Assembly: GCF_001644035.1 (NCBI RefSeq)
Contig: NZ_LUUG01000095.1
Location: forward strand, 1-64,000
DNA length: 64,000 nt
Direction of reading: 5' to 3'
Source of the DNA: Methylomonas methanica
Lineage (GTDB): Bacteria > Pseudomonadota > Gammaproteobacteria > Methylococcales > Methylomonadaceae
Every line of letters starts with the position of its first letter. Positions within the stretch are counted from its first letter, which is position 1. A program made the translations under genes and the position numbers. Positions 57,207 to 64,000 of the stretch are shown piece after piece. The notes beneath the pieces are model-generated. The model saw only the letters and a program-made list of their open reading frames with translations, searched no databases and was not told the origin of the DNA.

Positions 57207-59323
57207 AGACCGCGCCGGCCCTGGCGCCGCTGCGCGAAGAGTTGCATTGTCTGCCCGGACCGCAGGGGTTCGATGGCGCGCCGACCTGGACCTTGCATGA
57301 TCCGGCCAATAACCGGTTTTTTCGGATCGGCTGGCAAGAATTCGAAATTCTGGCGCGCTGGGCCTTGGGACAAACGGAAGCGATTGCGCAAGCCGTGAAT
57401 CGCGAAACCACTTTACATATCGATATCAGTCAGGTCGGCGAATTTGCCCAATTCTTGTTGAACAACAACCTGCTGCGGCTGAGTGGCGATGCCGGGCTGC
57501 AACGGCTGCGGCAACAAGTGGCGATGCGCAAGCAAAGTTGGGCGCAATGGCTGCTGCATAACTATCTGTTTTTTAAAATTCCCTTGCTAAAACCCGATGC
57601 CTTACTGGCTTGGCTGTATCCGCGCTTGGCCTGGATCTACAGCGGGCGGTTTGCAGTGTTGTTGATAGGTTGCGGGCTGCTGGCCGGGTTTTTACTGTCC
57701 CGGCAATGGGAGCGCTTCCTGGCGACGTTTCCGCATTTTTTCAACTGGTCCGGGCTGGCTCAATATTTTTTGGCCTTAATGTTGGCCAAGACGCTACATG
57801 AATTCGGCCATGCCTTGACCGCGCATCGCTATGGTTGCCGAGTACCGACCATGGGTTTAGCGTTTATGGTGATGTATCCGATGTTGTACACCGACGCCAG
57901 CGAAACCTGGAAGCTCAGCTCGCGTCGGCAACGGGTAGCGATTGCCGGGGCTGGGATTGCCGCCGAGTTGGGCTTGGCGGTGTTTGCTGCCTTGGCCTGG
58001 AGCTTCCTGGCGGACGGTCCGTTACGCAGCGGGGTGTTTTTATTGGCAACCTCGACCTGGATCATGACGCTGGCCATCAATCTGAGTCCGTTCATGCGCT
58101 TCGATGGTTATTACCTGTTGGCGGACTGGCTGGGCATCGAGAATTTGCAACCACGGGCATTTGCTTATAACCGCTGGCATTTACGGTACTTGCTGTTTGG
58201 ATTGGATCAGGCGCCGCCGGAATCGTTACCGCAACGCTGGCACTGGTTTTTTATCGGCTATGCCTGGTGTACCTGGTTATATCGTTTCTTTCTGTTTCTG
58301 GGCATTGCGCTACTGGTCTATCATTTTTTCTTTAAATTCCTGGGGCTGTTGATGATGGCGGTGGAAGTGGGGTGGTTTATTCTGCGGCCGATCTGGTCCG
58401 AACTGGCAGCCTGGAAAAACCTGGGGCCCGATGTCTGGACTCAGCCGCAGAGCCGAATTTCTCTGTTGCTGCTAGTGGTAGTCATCGCGGTTTTGGTTGT
58501 GCCGTGGCAAGGCCATGTCAATGTGCCTGCACTGATTAAAGCCGAGCGTTACGCCGAAATCTATTTGCCAACCGCGGCGCGCCTGGATGCTTGGCAAGTC
58601 AAAACCGGGCAAGCGGTGAAAAGCGGCGAGTTATTGGCGCAACTAAGTTCGCGCGAACTGGATTTTCAAGCCCGTAATTCCTCGCTGGAAGGGCAGTTGG
58701 TTGAGTGGCAACTGGCATATCAGGGGTTGGAGCAAAACTTGAATCAGCGCAGGCAGGTGTTGCTTAAGGAACTGGAATCGGCCGGCGCGAAGCAAGCCGG
58801 TTTTCGGCATCAGCAAACCCAGTTAACGATACAAGCACCGTTTTACGGCTTGGCTTTGGATTTAAACCAGCAAGCGCAAGAGGGACAGTGGTTGAAGGAA
58901 GGCGAGGCCTTATTGATTGTGGTCGATCCGCGTAGTCAACTGATCGAAGCCTACGTGGCCGAAGAGGATTTACAGGCGGCAGGGCAGGCCGACGGTGCGG
59001 TGTTTTATCCCGATCAACCGGGAATGGCGCCCATAAATTGTCGGGTGGAGCGTATCGATCAAGGTGGGGCTGCTCGGATCCCGGCGATGTTGGCTTCGAT
59101 GCACGGCGGCGCTATTGCTGCCCGGTCCGATGCGCAGCAACAAGGTGTGCCGGAAAGCGCCGTTTACCGCATCATCTTAAGGCCGGAGGCTGAGAGTCAG
59201 AGCCTCGCACATTTTCCGGGAGAAAGGCGTGGTAGTGTCAGACTGGATACGCCGGCCACTAGTCTGTTGCATCGTCTTGTCCGGCAAGTGGCGACGGTGC
59301 TGGTACGCGAATCCGGGTTTTAA
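57191..59323 (+). CDS. Membrane M50 (site-2 type) metalloprotease fused to a HlyD-like domain
   Basis: A 710-residue polytopic protein. Residues 35-110 form a soluble PqqD-like or winged-helix-like region. Several membrane helices follow, with the zinc motif HEFGH at 203-207 and the second M50 motif LSPFMRFDGYYLLADWLGI near 298-316 (Asp305). After further helices to about 455 comes a periplasmic HlyD-like part with lipoyl half motifs (LDAWQVKTGQAVKSGELLAQ and LTIQAPFYGLALDLNQQAQE). The gene overlaps the previous one by 16 bases. It is the only candidate inner-membrane engine of this locus, since no ABC ATPase is present. Confidence 0.88.
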   Translation: MAGVVETAPALAPLREELHCLPGPQGFDGAPTWTLHDPANNRFFRIGWQEFEILARWALGQTEAIAQAVNRETTLHIDISQVGEFAQFLLNNNLLRLSGDAGLQRLRQQVAMRKQSWAQWLLHNYLFFKIPLLKPDALLAWLYPRLAWIYSGRFAVLLIGCGLLAGFLLSRQWERFLATFPHFFNWSGLAQYFLALMLAKTLHEFGHALTAHRYGCRVPTMGLAFMVMYPMLYTDASETWKLSSRRQRVAIAGAGIAAELGLAVFAALAWSFLADGPLRSGVFLLATSTWIMTLAINLSPFMRFDGYYLLADWLGIENLQPRAFAYNRWHLRYLLFGLDQAPPESLPQRWHWFFIGYAWCTWLYRFFLFLGIALLVYHFFFKFLGLLMMAVEVGWFILRPIWSELAAWKNLGPDVWTQPQSRISLLLLVVVIAVLVVPWQGHVNVPALIKAERYAEIYLPTAARLDAWQVKTGQAVKSGELLAQLSSRELDFQARNSSLEGQLVEWQLAYQGLEQNLNQRRQVLLKELESAGAKQAGFRHQQTQLTIQAPFYGLALDLNQQAQEGQWLKEGEALLIVVDPRSQLIEAYVAEEDLQAAGQADGAVFYPDQPGMAPINCRVERIDQGGAARIPAMLASMHGGAIAARSDAQQQGVPESAVYRIILRPEAESQSLAHFPGERRGSVRLDTPATSLLHRLVRQVATVLVRESGF

Positions 59324-59378
59324 GCAAATGCGAAATATCTGCCTAACCTTGATTCCAAAAAAGCCAGTGTTTATAGAT

Positions 59379-59585
59379 TCAAACTAAATCGCAGGTATCG
59401 AAAAACAGTTCCAATCTATCCAATTCGCTGTTAGCTATTTCCAACGCCGCATCGAATGTTTGAAAATCGTCGGCATGTGCCGCGATGTCCAACATAAGAT
59501 CACACATGGTTCCGGTTTTAAGCAGTGAGTCGTGCTTTTTTCCGAGGTTTTCCAGTTGGTCTTCCGTTATCAGATAAAATTTCAT
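59379..59585 (-). CDS. Small hypothetical protein
   Basis: A 68-residue acidic helical protein (MKFYLITEDQLENLGKKHDS at the start, LDRLELFFDTCDLV at the end). The ATG at 59585 follows AAGGA. A frame reaching back to 59642 has no such site. No family is recognised. It converges with the protease-HlyD gene and has no signal peptide. Confidence 0.6.
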   Translation of the reverse strand: MKFYLITEDQLENLGKKHDSLLKTGTMCDLMLDIAAHADDFQTFDAALEIANSELDRLELFFDTCDLV

Positions 59586-60121
59586 TTCTATGTCCTTGTT
59601 AGTCCGAAGTGAATATCGACGGCCATTTGTGAATCTTGCCATTCCAAATTAAGTTTTTTGGCAACTTTCTTTGTATGATTTTGCGATGTAAATAACAAAT
59701 GGTGAGCGTTGCGCATATCTTCGCCTTGATGGTAGTCAGTTAGGTATTGTTCTAGCGTACAGGTCACAGTGATTTTTTTGCCAAAAGCACGGGTCTGAGG
59801 TGATTGGTCAAGCTGGGCTCGACTCAGGCAAAAGACATTGTGATTAACCTGGGCGGGTTCCCTTTAGCCGTCATGGCCATTTAAACGGGAGCGACCATAT
59901 TCAAAGGCCGGGTTAAATTGGGATAATTTCCCTGTCGGCGAAAGGATGTAATCCCGCCGAGCTTCAGGTTAAACTTCCCAACTCTAGGAGAGGGTGTTTG
60001 TTGTGAAATGGCGTGTTAGGGCTATTCATCTTTGCTGACTAAATCGATTTGTCAGTGAAGCGCAAATTCTCGTTACCCATTAGATCAGTAAAATGACATC
60101 AGGCATACCAAGGATAAATTT
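59586..60121. promoter_or_regulatory. Long intergenic leader with a stem-loop
   Basis: No gene is seen in about 535 bases. A hairpin of nested arms, CGGCG with CGCCG and inside them GGAT with ATCC, lies at about 59935-59960, roughly 160 bases before the beta-propeller gene. It does not match a riboswitch class that I know. The ribosome-binding site AGGA is at 60110-60113. Confidence 0.4.
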
Positions 60122-61084
60122 ATGCACCCGATAAAAATGGCCGGAATGGCCGCCGTCTTATTGGCTACGGCCGCGCAAGCCGAAACCGTATTCGTCACGC
60201 TGGAAAAAGATAACGCAATTGCCGTGCTCGATCCCGTCGAAGGCAAGCTGGTGAAAACCGTGCCGGTCGGCCAGCGGCCACGCGGGATAGCGATAAGTAA
60301 GGACGGCAAGACACTGTTTGTTGCCACCAGCGACGACAACCTTATCCGCATGATCGACTCCGAAACGCTGAAGGAAATCGGCAAACTGCCGTCCGGCGAA
60401 GACCCTGAAACTTTCGCGTTAAGCCCGGACGGCAAATTCATGTATGTGTCCAACGAAGATGATGCTGAGGTAACGGTGATCGACATCGCGGTAAAAAAAG
60501 CTGTCGCTAAGGTCAAGGTAGGTGTGGAGCCGGAAGGCATCACGGTTAGCCCCGACAACAAATGGACGATTAGCGCCTCGGAAACCACCAATATGCTGCA
60601 TTGGATTGATACCAACACCCGGCAGATTGCGGATAACACGCTGGTCGATCCGCGGCCGCGCGCGGTGACGTTTACCGACGACAGCCAGCAATTGTGGGCT
60701 ACCTCGGAAATGGCCGGCACGCTGACCATCATCGATGCGGCTTCGAAACAGATCGTGCAGAACATCAAGCTGGACGTGCCAGGCGTCAGCAGCGATCAGA
60801 TTCAGCCGGTGGGCATAGCGATCGATAAGGAACGCAGATACGGTTATGTGGCGATGGGACCGGCCAATCGCGTCGCGGTGATAAACGCTCAAACCTATAA
60901 AGTGGAAAAATTTTTGTTAGTCGGGCAACGGGTCTGGAATCTGGCTTTTTCGCCTGATCAAAAACGTCTGTACACCACCAACGGCGTCAGTAACGATGTG
61001 TCGATTATTGATTTAGAAAGCCTTAAGGTGACTAAATCGGTCGCGGTGGGCCGTTATCCTTGGGGTGTGGCGGTTAAACCATGA
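60122..61084 (+). CDS. PQQ-dehydrogenase-associated YVTN beta-propeller protein
   Basis: A 320-residue periplasmic protein with a signal peptide (MAGMAAVLLATAAQAE) and seven YVTN/NHL-like blades (VPVGQRPRGIAISKDGKTLF, then LPSGEDPETFALSPDGKFMY, ending RYPWGVAVKP). It matches the propeller protein regularly found with PQQ-dependent alcohol dehydrogenases and an ABC pair. The stop overlaps the start of the ABC ATPase gene (ATGA). Its precise role is not established. Confidence 0.9.
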   Translation: MHPIKMAGMAAVLLATAAQAETVFVTLEKDNAIAVLDPVEGKLVKTVPVGQRPRGIAISKDGKTLFVATSDDNLIRMIDSETLKEIGKLPSGEDPETFALSPDGKFMYVSNEDDAEVTVIDIAVKKAVAKVKVGVEPEGITVSPDNKWTISASETTNMLHWIDTNTRQIADNTLVDPRPRAVTFTDDSQQLWATSEMAGTLTIIDAASKQIVQNIKLDVPGVSSDQIQPVGIAIDKERRYGYVAMGPANRVAVINAQTYKVEKFLLVGQRVWNLAFSPDQKRLYTTNGVSNDVSIIDLESLKVTKSVAVGRYPWGVAVKP

Positions 61085-61818
61085 CCGAGATTGCCTTAGC
61101 GGTTGAAAACTTGAGCTTTGCTTACGGCGCGAAAAAAGCATTGGATGCCGTGAGTTTCAAGGTGCAGCCCGGCGAATGCACGATTTTGCTTGGGCCTAAC
61201 GGTGCCGGCAAAAGCACGCTGTTTTCCTTGATCACCCGGCTTTACGATGCCAGGGAAGGGCGCATTGAGCTTTGCCGTTTTGATCTTAAAAAGCAAAGTC
61301 TGCAAGCCTTGGCGCGTCTGGGTGTGGTGTTTCAACAGACTACGCTGGACCCGGACTTGTCCGTCACGCAAAATCTGCGCTACCACGCGGCCTTGCACGG
61401 CATAGGTCGCAAAGCCGCAGATAAACGCATCCAGGAAGAGCTGGAGCGTTTGGCTATGTTCGAACGGCGCGGAGAAAAGGTCAGGCAATTGAACGGCGGT
61501 CACAAACGCCGGGTGGAAATCGCCCGCGCCTTGTTGCACAAACCCAGTTTATTGCTGCTGGATGAGCCGACCGTTGGTTTGGACATGCCCAGCCGGCAGG
61601 CTATCGTCAGCCATGTACATGACTTGGTTAGTCAGCAAAATTTAGCGGTGCTGTGGGCCACGCATCTTATCGACGAAATCGCCGCAGATGACAGTTTGAT
61701 TGTGTTGCACAAGGGCCAGGTCAAAGCCAGCGGCAAACTCTCGGAGATATTGCAGAGCACCGGTTGGGCCGATCCCGGCCAGGTATTCCAAAAACTGACT
61801 CAAGGATCGCAAGCATGA
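61081..61818 (+). CDS. ABC transporter ATP-binding protein, PQQ-system type
   Basis: A 245-residue ATPase with Walker A GPNGAGKST, Walker B LLLLDEPTVGLD and switch His in WATHLIDEI. The signature region reads LNGGHKRRVEIARA, the variant (NGG in place of SGG) seen in the PQQ-associated group. It belongs with the ABC-2 permease that overlaps its 3' end by four bases. Such pairs accompany quinoprotein alcohol dehydrogenases in methylotrophs and pseudomonads; the transported substrate is unknown. Confidence 0.9.
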   Translation: MTEIALAVENLSFAYGAKKALDAVSFKVQPGECTILLGPNGAGKSTLFSLITRLYDAREGRIELCRFDLKKQSLQALARLGVVFQQTTLDPDLSVTQNLRYHAALHGIGRKAADKRIQEELERLAMFERRGEKVRQLNGGHKRRVEIARALLHKPSLLLLDEPTVGLDMPSRQAIVSHVHDLVSQQNLAVLWATHLIDEIAADDSLIVLHKGQVKASGKLSEILQSTGWADPGQVFQKLTQGSQA

Positions 61819-62624
61819 GGCTGTTACATTACTGGCGAGCAACGATCGGCATCGTTGGCCGCGAATTGCTGCGTTTTTTACATCAGCGCGAACGCTTCGT
61901 TTCCGCCTTGGTGCGGCCCTTGGTATGGCTATTCGTATTCGCCGCCGGCTTCCGCGCCGCGTTGGGTATTGCGATTGCCCCGCCCTACGAAACTTATATT
62001 CTCTACGAGGTGTATATCACCCCCGGCCTGCTCGGGATGATATTGCTGTTTAACGGCATGCAAAGCTCGCTGTCGATGGTTTACGACCGGGAAATGGGCA
62101 GCATGCGCATGTTGATGGTCTGTCCATTGCCGCGCTGGTTTTTATTGTGTAGCAAACTGATCGCCGGCACTGCGGTGGGCGTGTTGCAATCCTATGCCTT
62201 TTTGGGTATCGCTTGGCTATACGACATCCAGGCGCCGTTGATGGGCTATGTCTGGATTCTCCCGGCTCTGGTATTGGCAGGTATGATGCTGGGGGCGTTG
62301 GGCTTGTTGCTGTCCTCGTTCATCAAGCAACTCGAGAATTTCGCAGGGGTGATGAACTTCGTGATTTTCCCGCTGTTCTTCATGTCCACAGCCTTGTACC
62401 CCTTATGGAAAATCAAGGAGTCCAGCGAAATATTGCATACGCTGGCGCAATACAACCCGTTCTCGCAAGCGGTGGAATTAATCCGTTTTGCGTTGTATGA
62501 GCAATTTAATCAACAGGCCTTACTCTTTACCGTCGCGGCGTTTTTGCTGTTTATGGGCGCGGCGATTTTGGGTTATAACCCGAGTAAAGGCATGATGGTT
62601 AAAAAAGGTGGTGGTGGAGATTAG
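61815..62624 (+). CDS. ABC-2 type permease, PQQ-system type (PedC-like)
   Basis: A 269-residue inner-membrane protein with six predicted helices and the ABC-2 pattern (RPLVWLFVFAAGFRAALGI, then DREMGSMRMLMVCPLPRWFL, then NFVIFPLFFMSTALYPLW and YNPFSQAVELIRFALY). The ATG at 61815 overlaps the ATPase stop. A longer frame starting at 61764 lies in the ATPase gene. It is the membrane half of the transporter described above. Confidence 0.9.
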   Translation: MRLLHYWRATIGIVGRELLRFLHQRERFVSALVRPLVWLFVFAAGFRAALGIAIAPPYETYILYEVYITPGLLGMILLFNGMQSSLSMVYDREMGSMRMLMVCPLPRWFLLCSKLIAGTAVGVLQSYAFLGIAWLYDIQAPLMGYVWILPALVLAGMMLGALGLLLSSFIKQLENFAGVMNFVIFPLFFMSTALYPLWKIKESSEILHTLAQYNPFSQAVELIRFALYEQFNQQALLFTVAAFLLFMGAAILGYNPSKGMMVKKGGGGD

Positions 62625-62837
62625 TAGCGAATTGTCTCGAATATCTTTTAGGTCACTGGTCAGAGCACTTATTTCCCCTCGCGGCATTAAGTGTTGTTGC
62701 TAAAAGCCCGGCAGTATTTTGTTATGATCAGGTGCAGGGATACCGGCTGTTGTCCGCCAAGGACCTAATCACGCTGGAAGATTAGACCCTACGCGAAAAA
62801 TGATTTTTCAAACGCTAGTCAATTGGAGAAATACGTT

Positions 62838-63662
62838 ATGTCCAAGTTAAGAATTTTTGTTTCCACGTTAGCGTTGGTTTGGCTGCCCAATGCCCAGGCG
62901 GCCTATAGCGGTAGTCTGTCTTTCGTTCAACCTACCGGTACTGTCGATGTGACCGACAATATTCCGGTTTGGTTGAAGCTAAGTTTGGACGCCACATCGG
63001 ATCCTCTGGTTTTTTCCAGTGTTGGTGGCGGTAATCCGCCTTTTGGAATCAATCCGGCCAATTATCCAACCAGCTTTTCCTACTACGACTCGGGCACCAG
63101 TCAAAGCGTTTACATAAACAATGGTGTGCTCGTCGCCGTGGATACTATTTTTTTAAGTACCTCTATTGGCTGTACCGGCACATTTCTGGCGGATGGCTGT
63201 TCTTCCGCGCCTTACGAGTTCAATTTCGACACCAGTAGTCCAGACAGTATCCTCACCAAACAGAATATCGCGTTAAGCCCAGGCGACAGCCTCGATTATT
63301 TGCTCGGCACTTTTACCCCGAACAATGGCGCAGCGCCAGCCGGAAACTACGAGTTTTATGCATCGGGCTTGACCATGTATTTTTACGGTACGGTTAGGGC
63401 GCCGAAATTGGATGACAACGGGGCTCCGGTTCTCGATGGCAACGGAGACCCGGTTTTGGTGGACTTTGTTAACGCTGAAGGTAGTTTTGAAATCGCCAGC
63501 ACAGCGTGTGCAGTCCAAACCGGCCCAACTTGCCCGGATATATTTGCGCGCACAGCCGTCGCAGCCCCAGTACCCGTTCCAGCCGCTTTTTGGTTGTTTG
63601 GGTCAGCCATGCTCGGTTTTGTCGGTTACAGCCGTCGCGGTGTCTCCGCGCGGCTTGTCTAA
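62838..63662 (+). CDS. Exported protein with PEP-CTERM-like sorting signal
   Basis: A 274-residue protein with a signal peptide (LRIFVSTLALVWLPNAQAA), a beta-rich central part with paired cysteines (CTGTFLADGC) and a C-terminal signal made of VPVPAAFWLFGSAMLGFVGY followed by basic residues. This tail is the VPxPA-type variant of PEP-CTERM, recognised by exosortases in biofilm- and exopolysaccharide-producing bacteria. The ATG at 62838 follows GGAGAA. No exosortase gene is in the window. The leader (62625-62837) holds a short hairpin CTAATC / GATTAG near 62764-62785. Confidence 0.83.
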   Translation: MSKLRIFVSTLALVWLPNAQAAYSGSLSFVQPTGTVDVTDNIPVWLKLSLDATSDPLVFSSVGGGNPPFGINPANYPTSFSYYDSGTSQSVYINNGVLVAVDTIFLSTSIGCTGTFLADGCSSAPYEFNFDTSSPDSILTKQNIALSPGDSLDYLLGTFTPNNGAAPAGNYEFYASGLTMYFYGTVRAPKLDDNGAPVLDGNGDPVLVDFVNAEGSFEIASTACAVQTGPTCPDIFARTAVAAPVPVPAAFWLFGSAMLGFVGYSRRGVSARLV

Positions 63663-64000
63663 ACCTTATTAACACCTGATCTCTCTATCCCAAATACTCT
63701 GAGTCGCCAGATCTCGAATGTGTTGGTGGTTTCTTCGGGTTTATAGCCAAGTAGGTCAGGTTGCGCGCTAGCGCTACCTGACATTTCCGGTGCACGACTA
63801 GAAATCCGAATCGCTGGCCGATCGCCTTTCCCAGATAGAACACCCAACCAGCGGAGCATTTGTACCTCTGGAGTCTATTCTCTGCTACCATTCCAACCGG
63901 TCAAGGCCGGATTGCTTGACTGTAAAAGGATTTCGGTTTTGCAGGGCAGCCTCAATGCATGATCGAGCAAACCACTATCGATGAGGCGCAATTTCAGAGG
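63663..64000. other. End of window without a recognised gene; palindromic repeat
   Basis: No gene could be supported. A palindromic REP-like sequence lies at 63755-63782, with arms GTCAGGT and ACCTGAC around a self-complementary GCGCTAGCGC core. Short antisense frames over it have no family features. Confidence 0.5.

Noticed and set aside
59900-60121. c-di-GMP (GEMM) riboswitch before the propeller gene
   Set aside because: The conserved GEMM core and tetraloop-receptor sequences are not present.

Overview
The window looks like the chromosome of a gammaproteobacterium, most likely a methanotroph of the order Methylococcales (Methylomonas-like). This is inferred from moderate GC content, a uvrA / YajR-type MFS / ssb neighbourhood, alanine dehydrogenase, the PQQ-dehydrogenase-associated beta-propeller/ABC trio, a PEP-CTERM-like sorting signal, many c-di-GMP signalling genes and several dispersed palindromic repeats. 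No rRNA or tRNA gene was seen.

Layout. (1) 1-4781: one side of an integrative element: a P4-type integrase cut by the window edge, an AT-rich protein with an internal duplication, AlpA- and Rha-type regulators, a winged-helix-like protein followed by tandem and inverted repeats, and two small element proteins that overlap. (2) 5100-8799: an AAA+ ATPase paired with a stand-alone Fe-S oxidoreductase half, a REP-like repeat and a small protein. (3) 8818-12382: an Mce/Mla-type lipid transport operon (permease, ATPase, MCE protein, PqiC lipoprotein). (4) 12483-18522: a signalling operon (CheY, CheC, soluble hybrid kinase, REC-PAS-GGDEF-EAL). (5) 18826-23677: ssb, a YajR-like transporter and uvrA. 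(6) 23693-27910: a MntA/HepT toxin-antitoxin pair, DUF302, a DUF4405-cytochrome c fusion, a YfcE-like phosphoesterase and an arylamine N-acetyltransferase. (7) 28039-37640: a second signalling operon (receiver, REC-PAS-degenerate GGDEF-EAL, TonB-dependent receptor, YfiR, CHASE8-type hybrid kinase). (8) 37765-42171: di-haem cytochrome c peroxidase, a MITE-like repeat, alanine dehydrogenase and a HerA-like ATPase.

(9) 42362-59323 is the most striking region. A sulfotransferase precedes a 3405-residue surface protein (LEPR-XLL motif, DUF4347, glycine-rich segment, four long repeats, eleven autotransporter-type beta-strand repeats, Ig/cadherin-like domains). It is followed by overlapping genes for a TolC-like lipoprotein, a HlyD-like adaptor, a second adaptor with a GAF-like N-terminus and a membrane M50 metalloprotease fused to a HlyD-like domain. 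The locus has neither an ABC exporter ATPase nor an autotransporter barrel, so this looks like a dedicated, non-canonical export or surface-display system for the giant protein. It is the best candidate here for a poorly described system.

(10) 59379-63662: a small hypothetical gene, the PQQ-associated propeller/ABC trio and an exported protein with a PEP-CTERM-like tail.

The two c-di-GMP operons and the giant adhesin suggest a surface-attached lifestyle in which sensory input controls adhesion; that link is inference.
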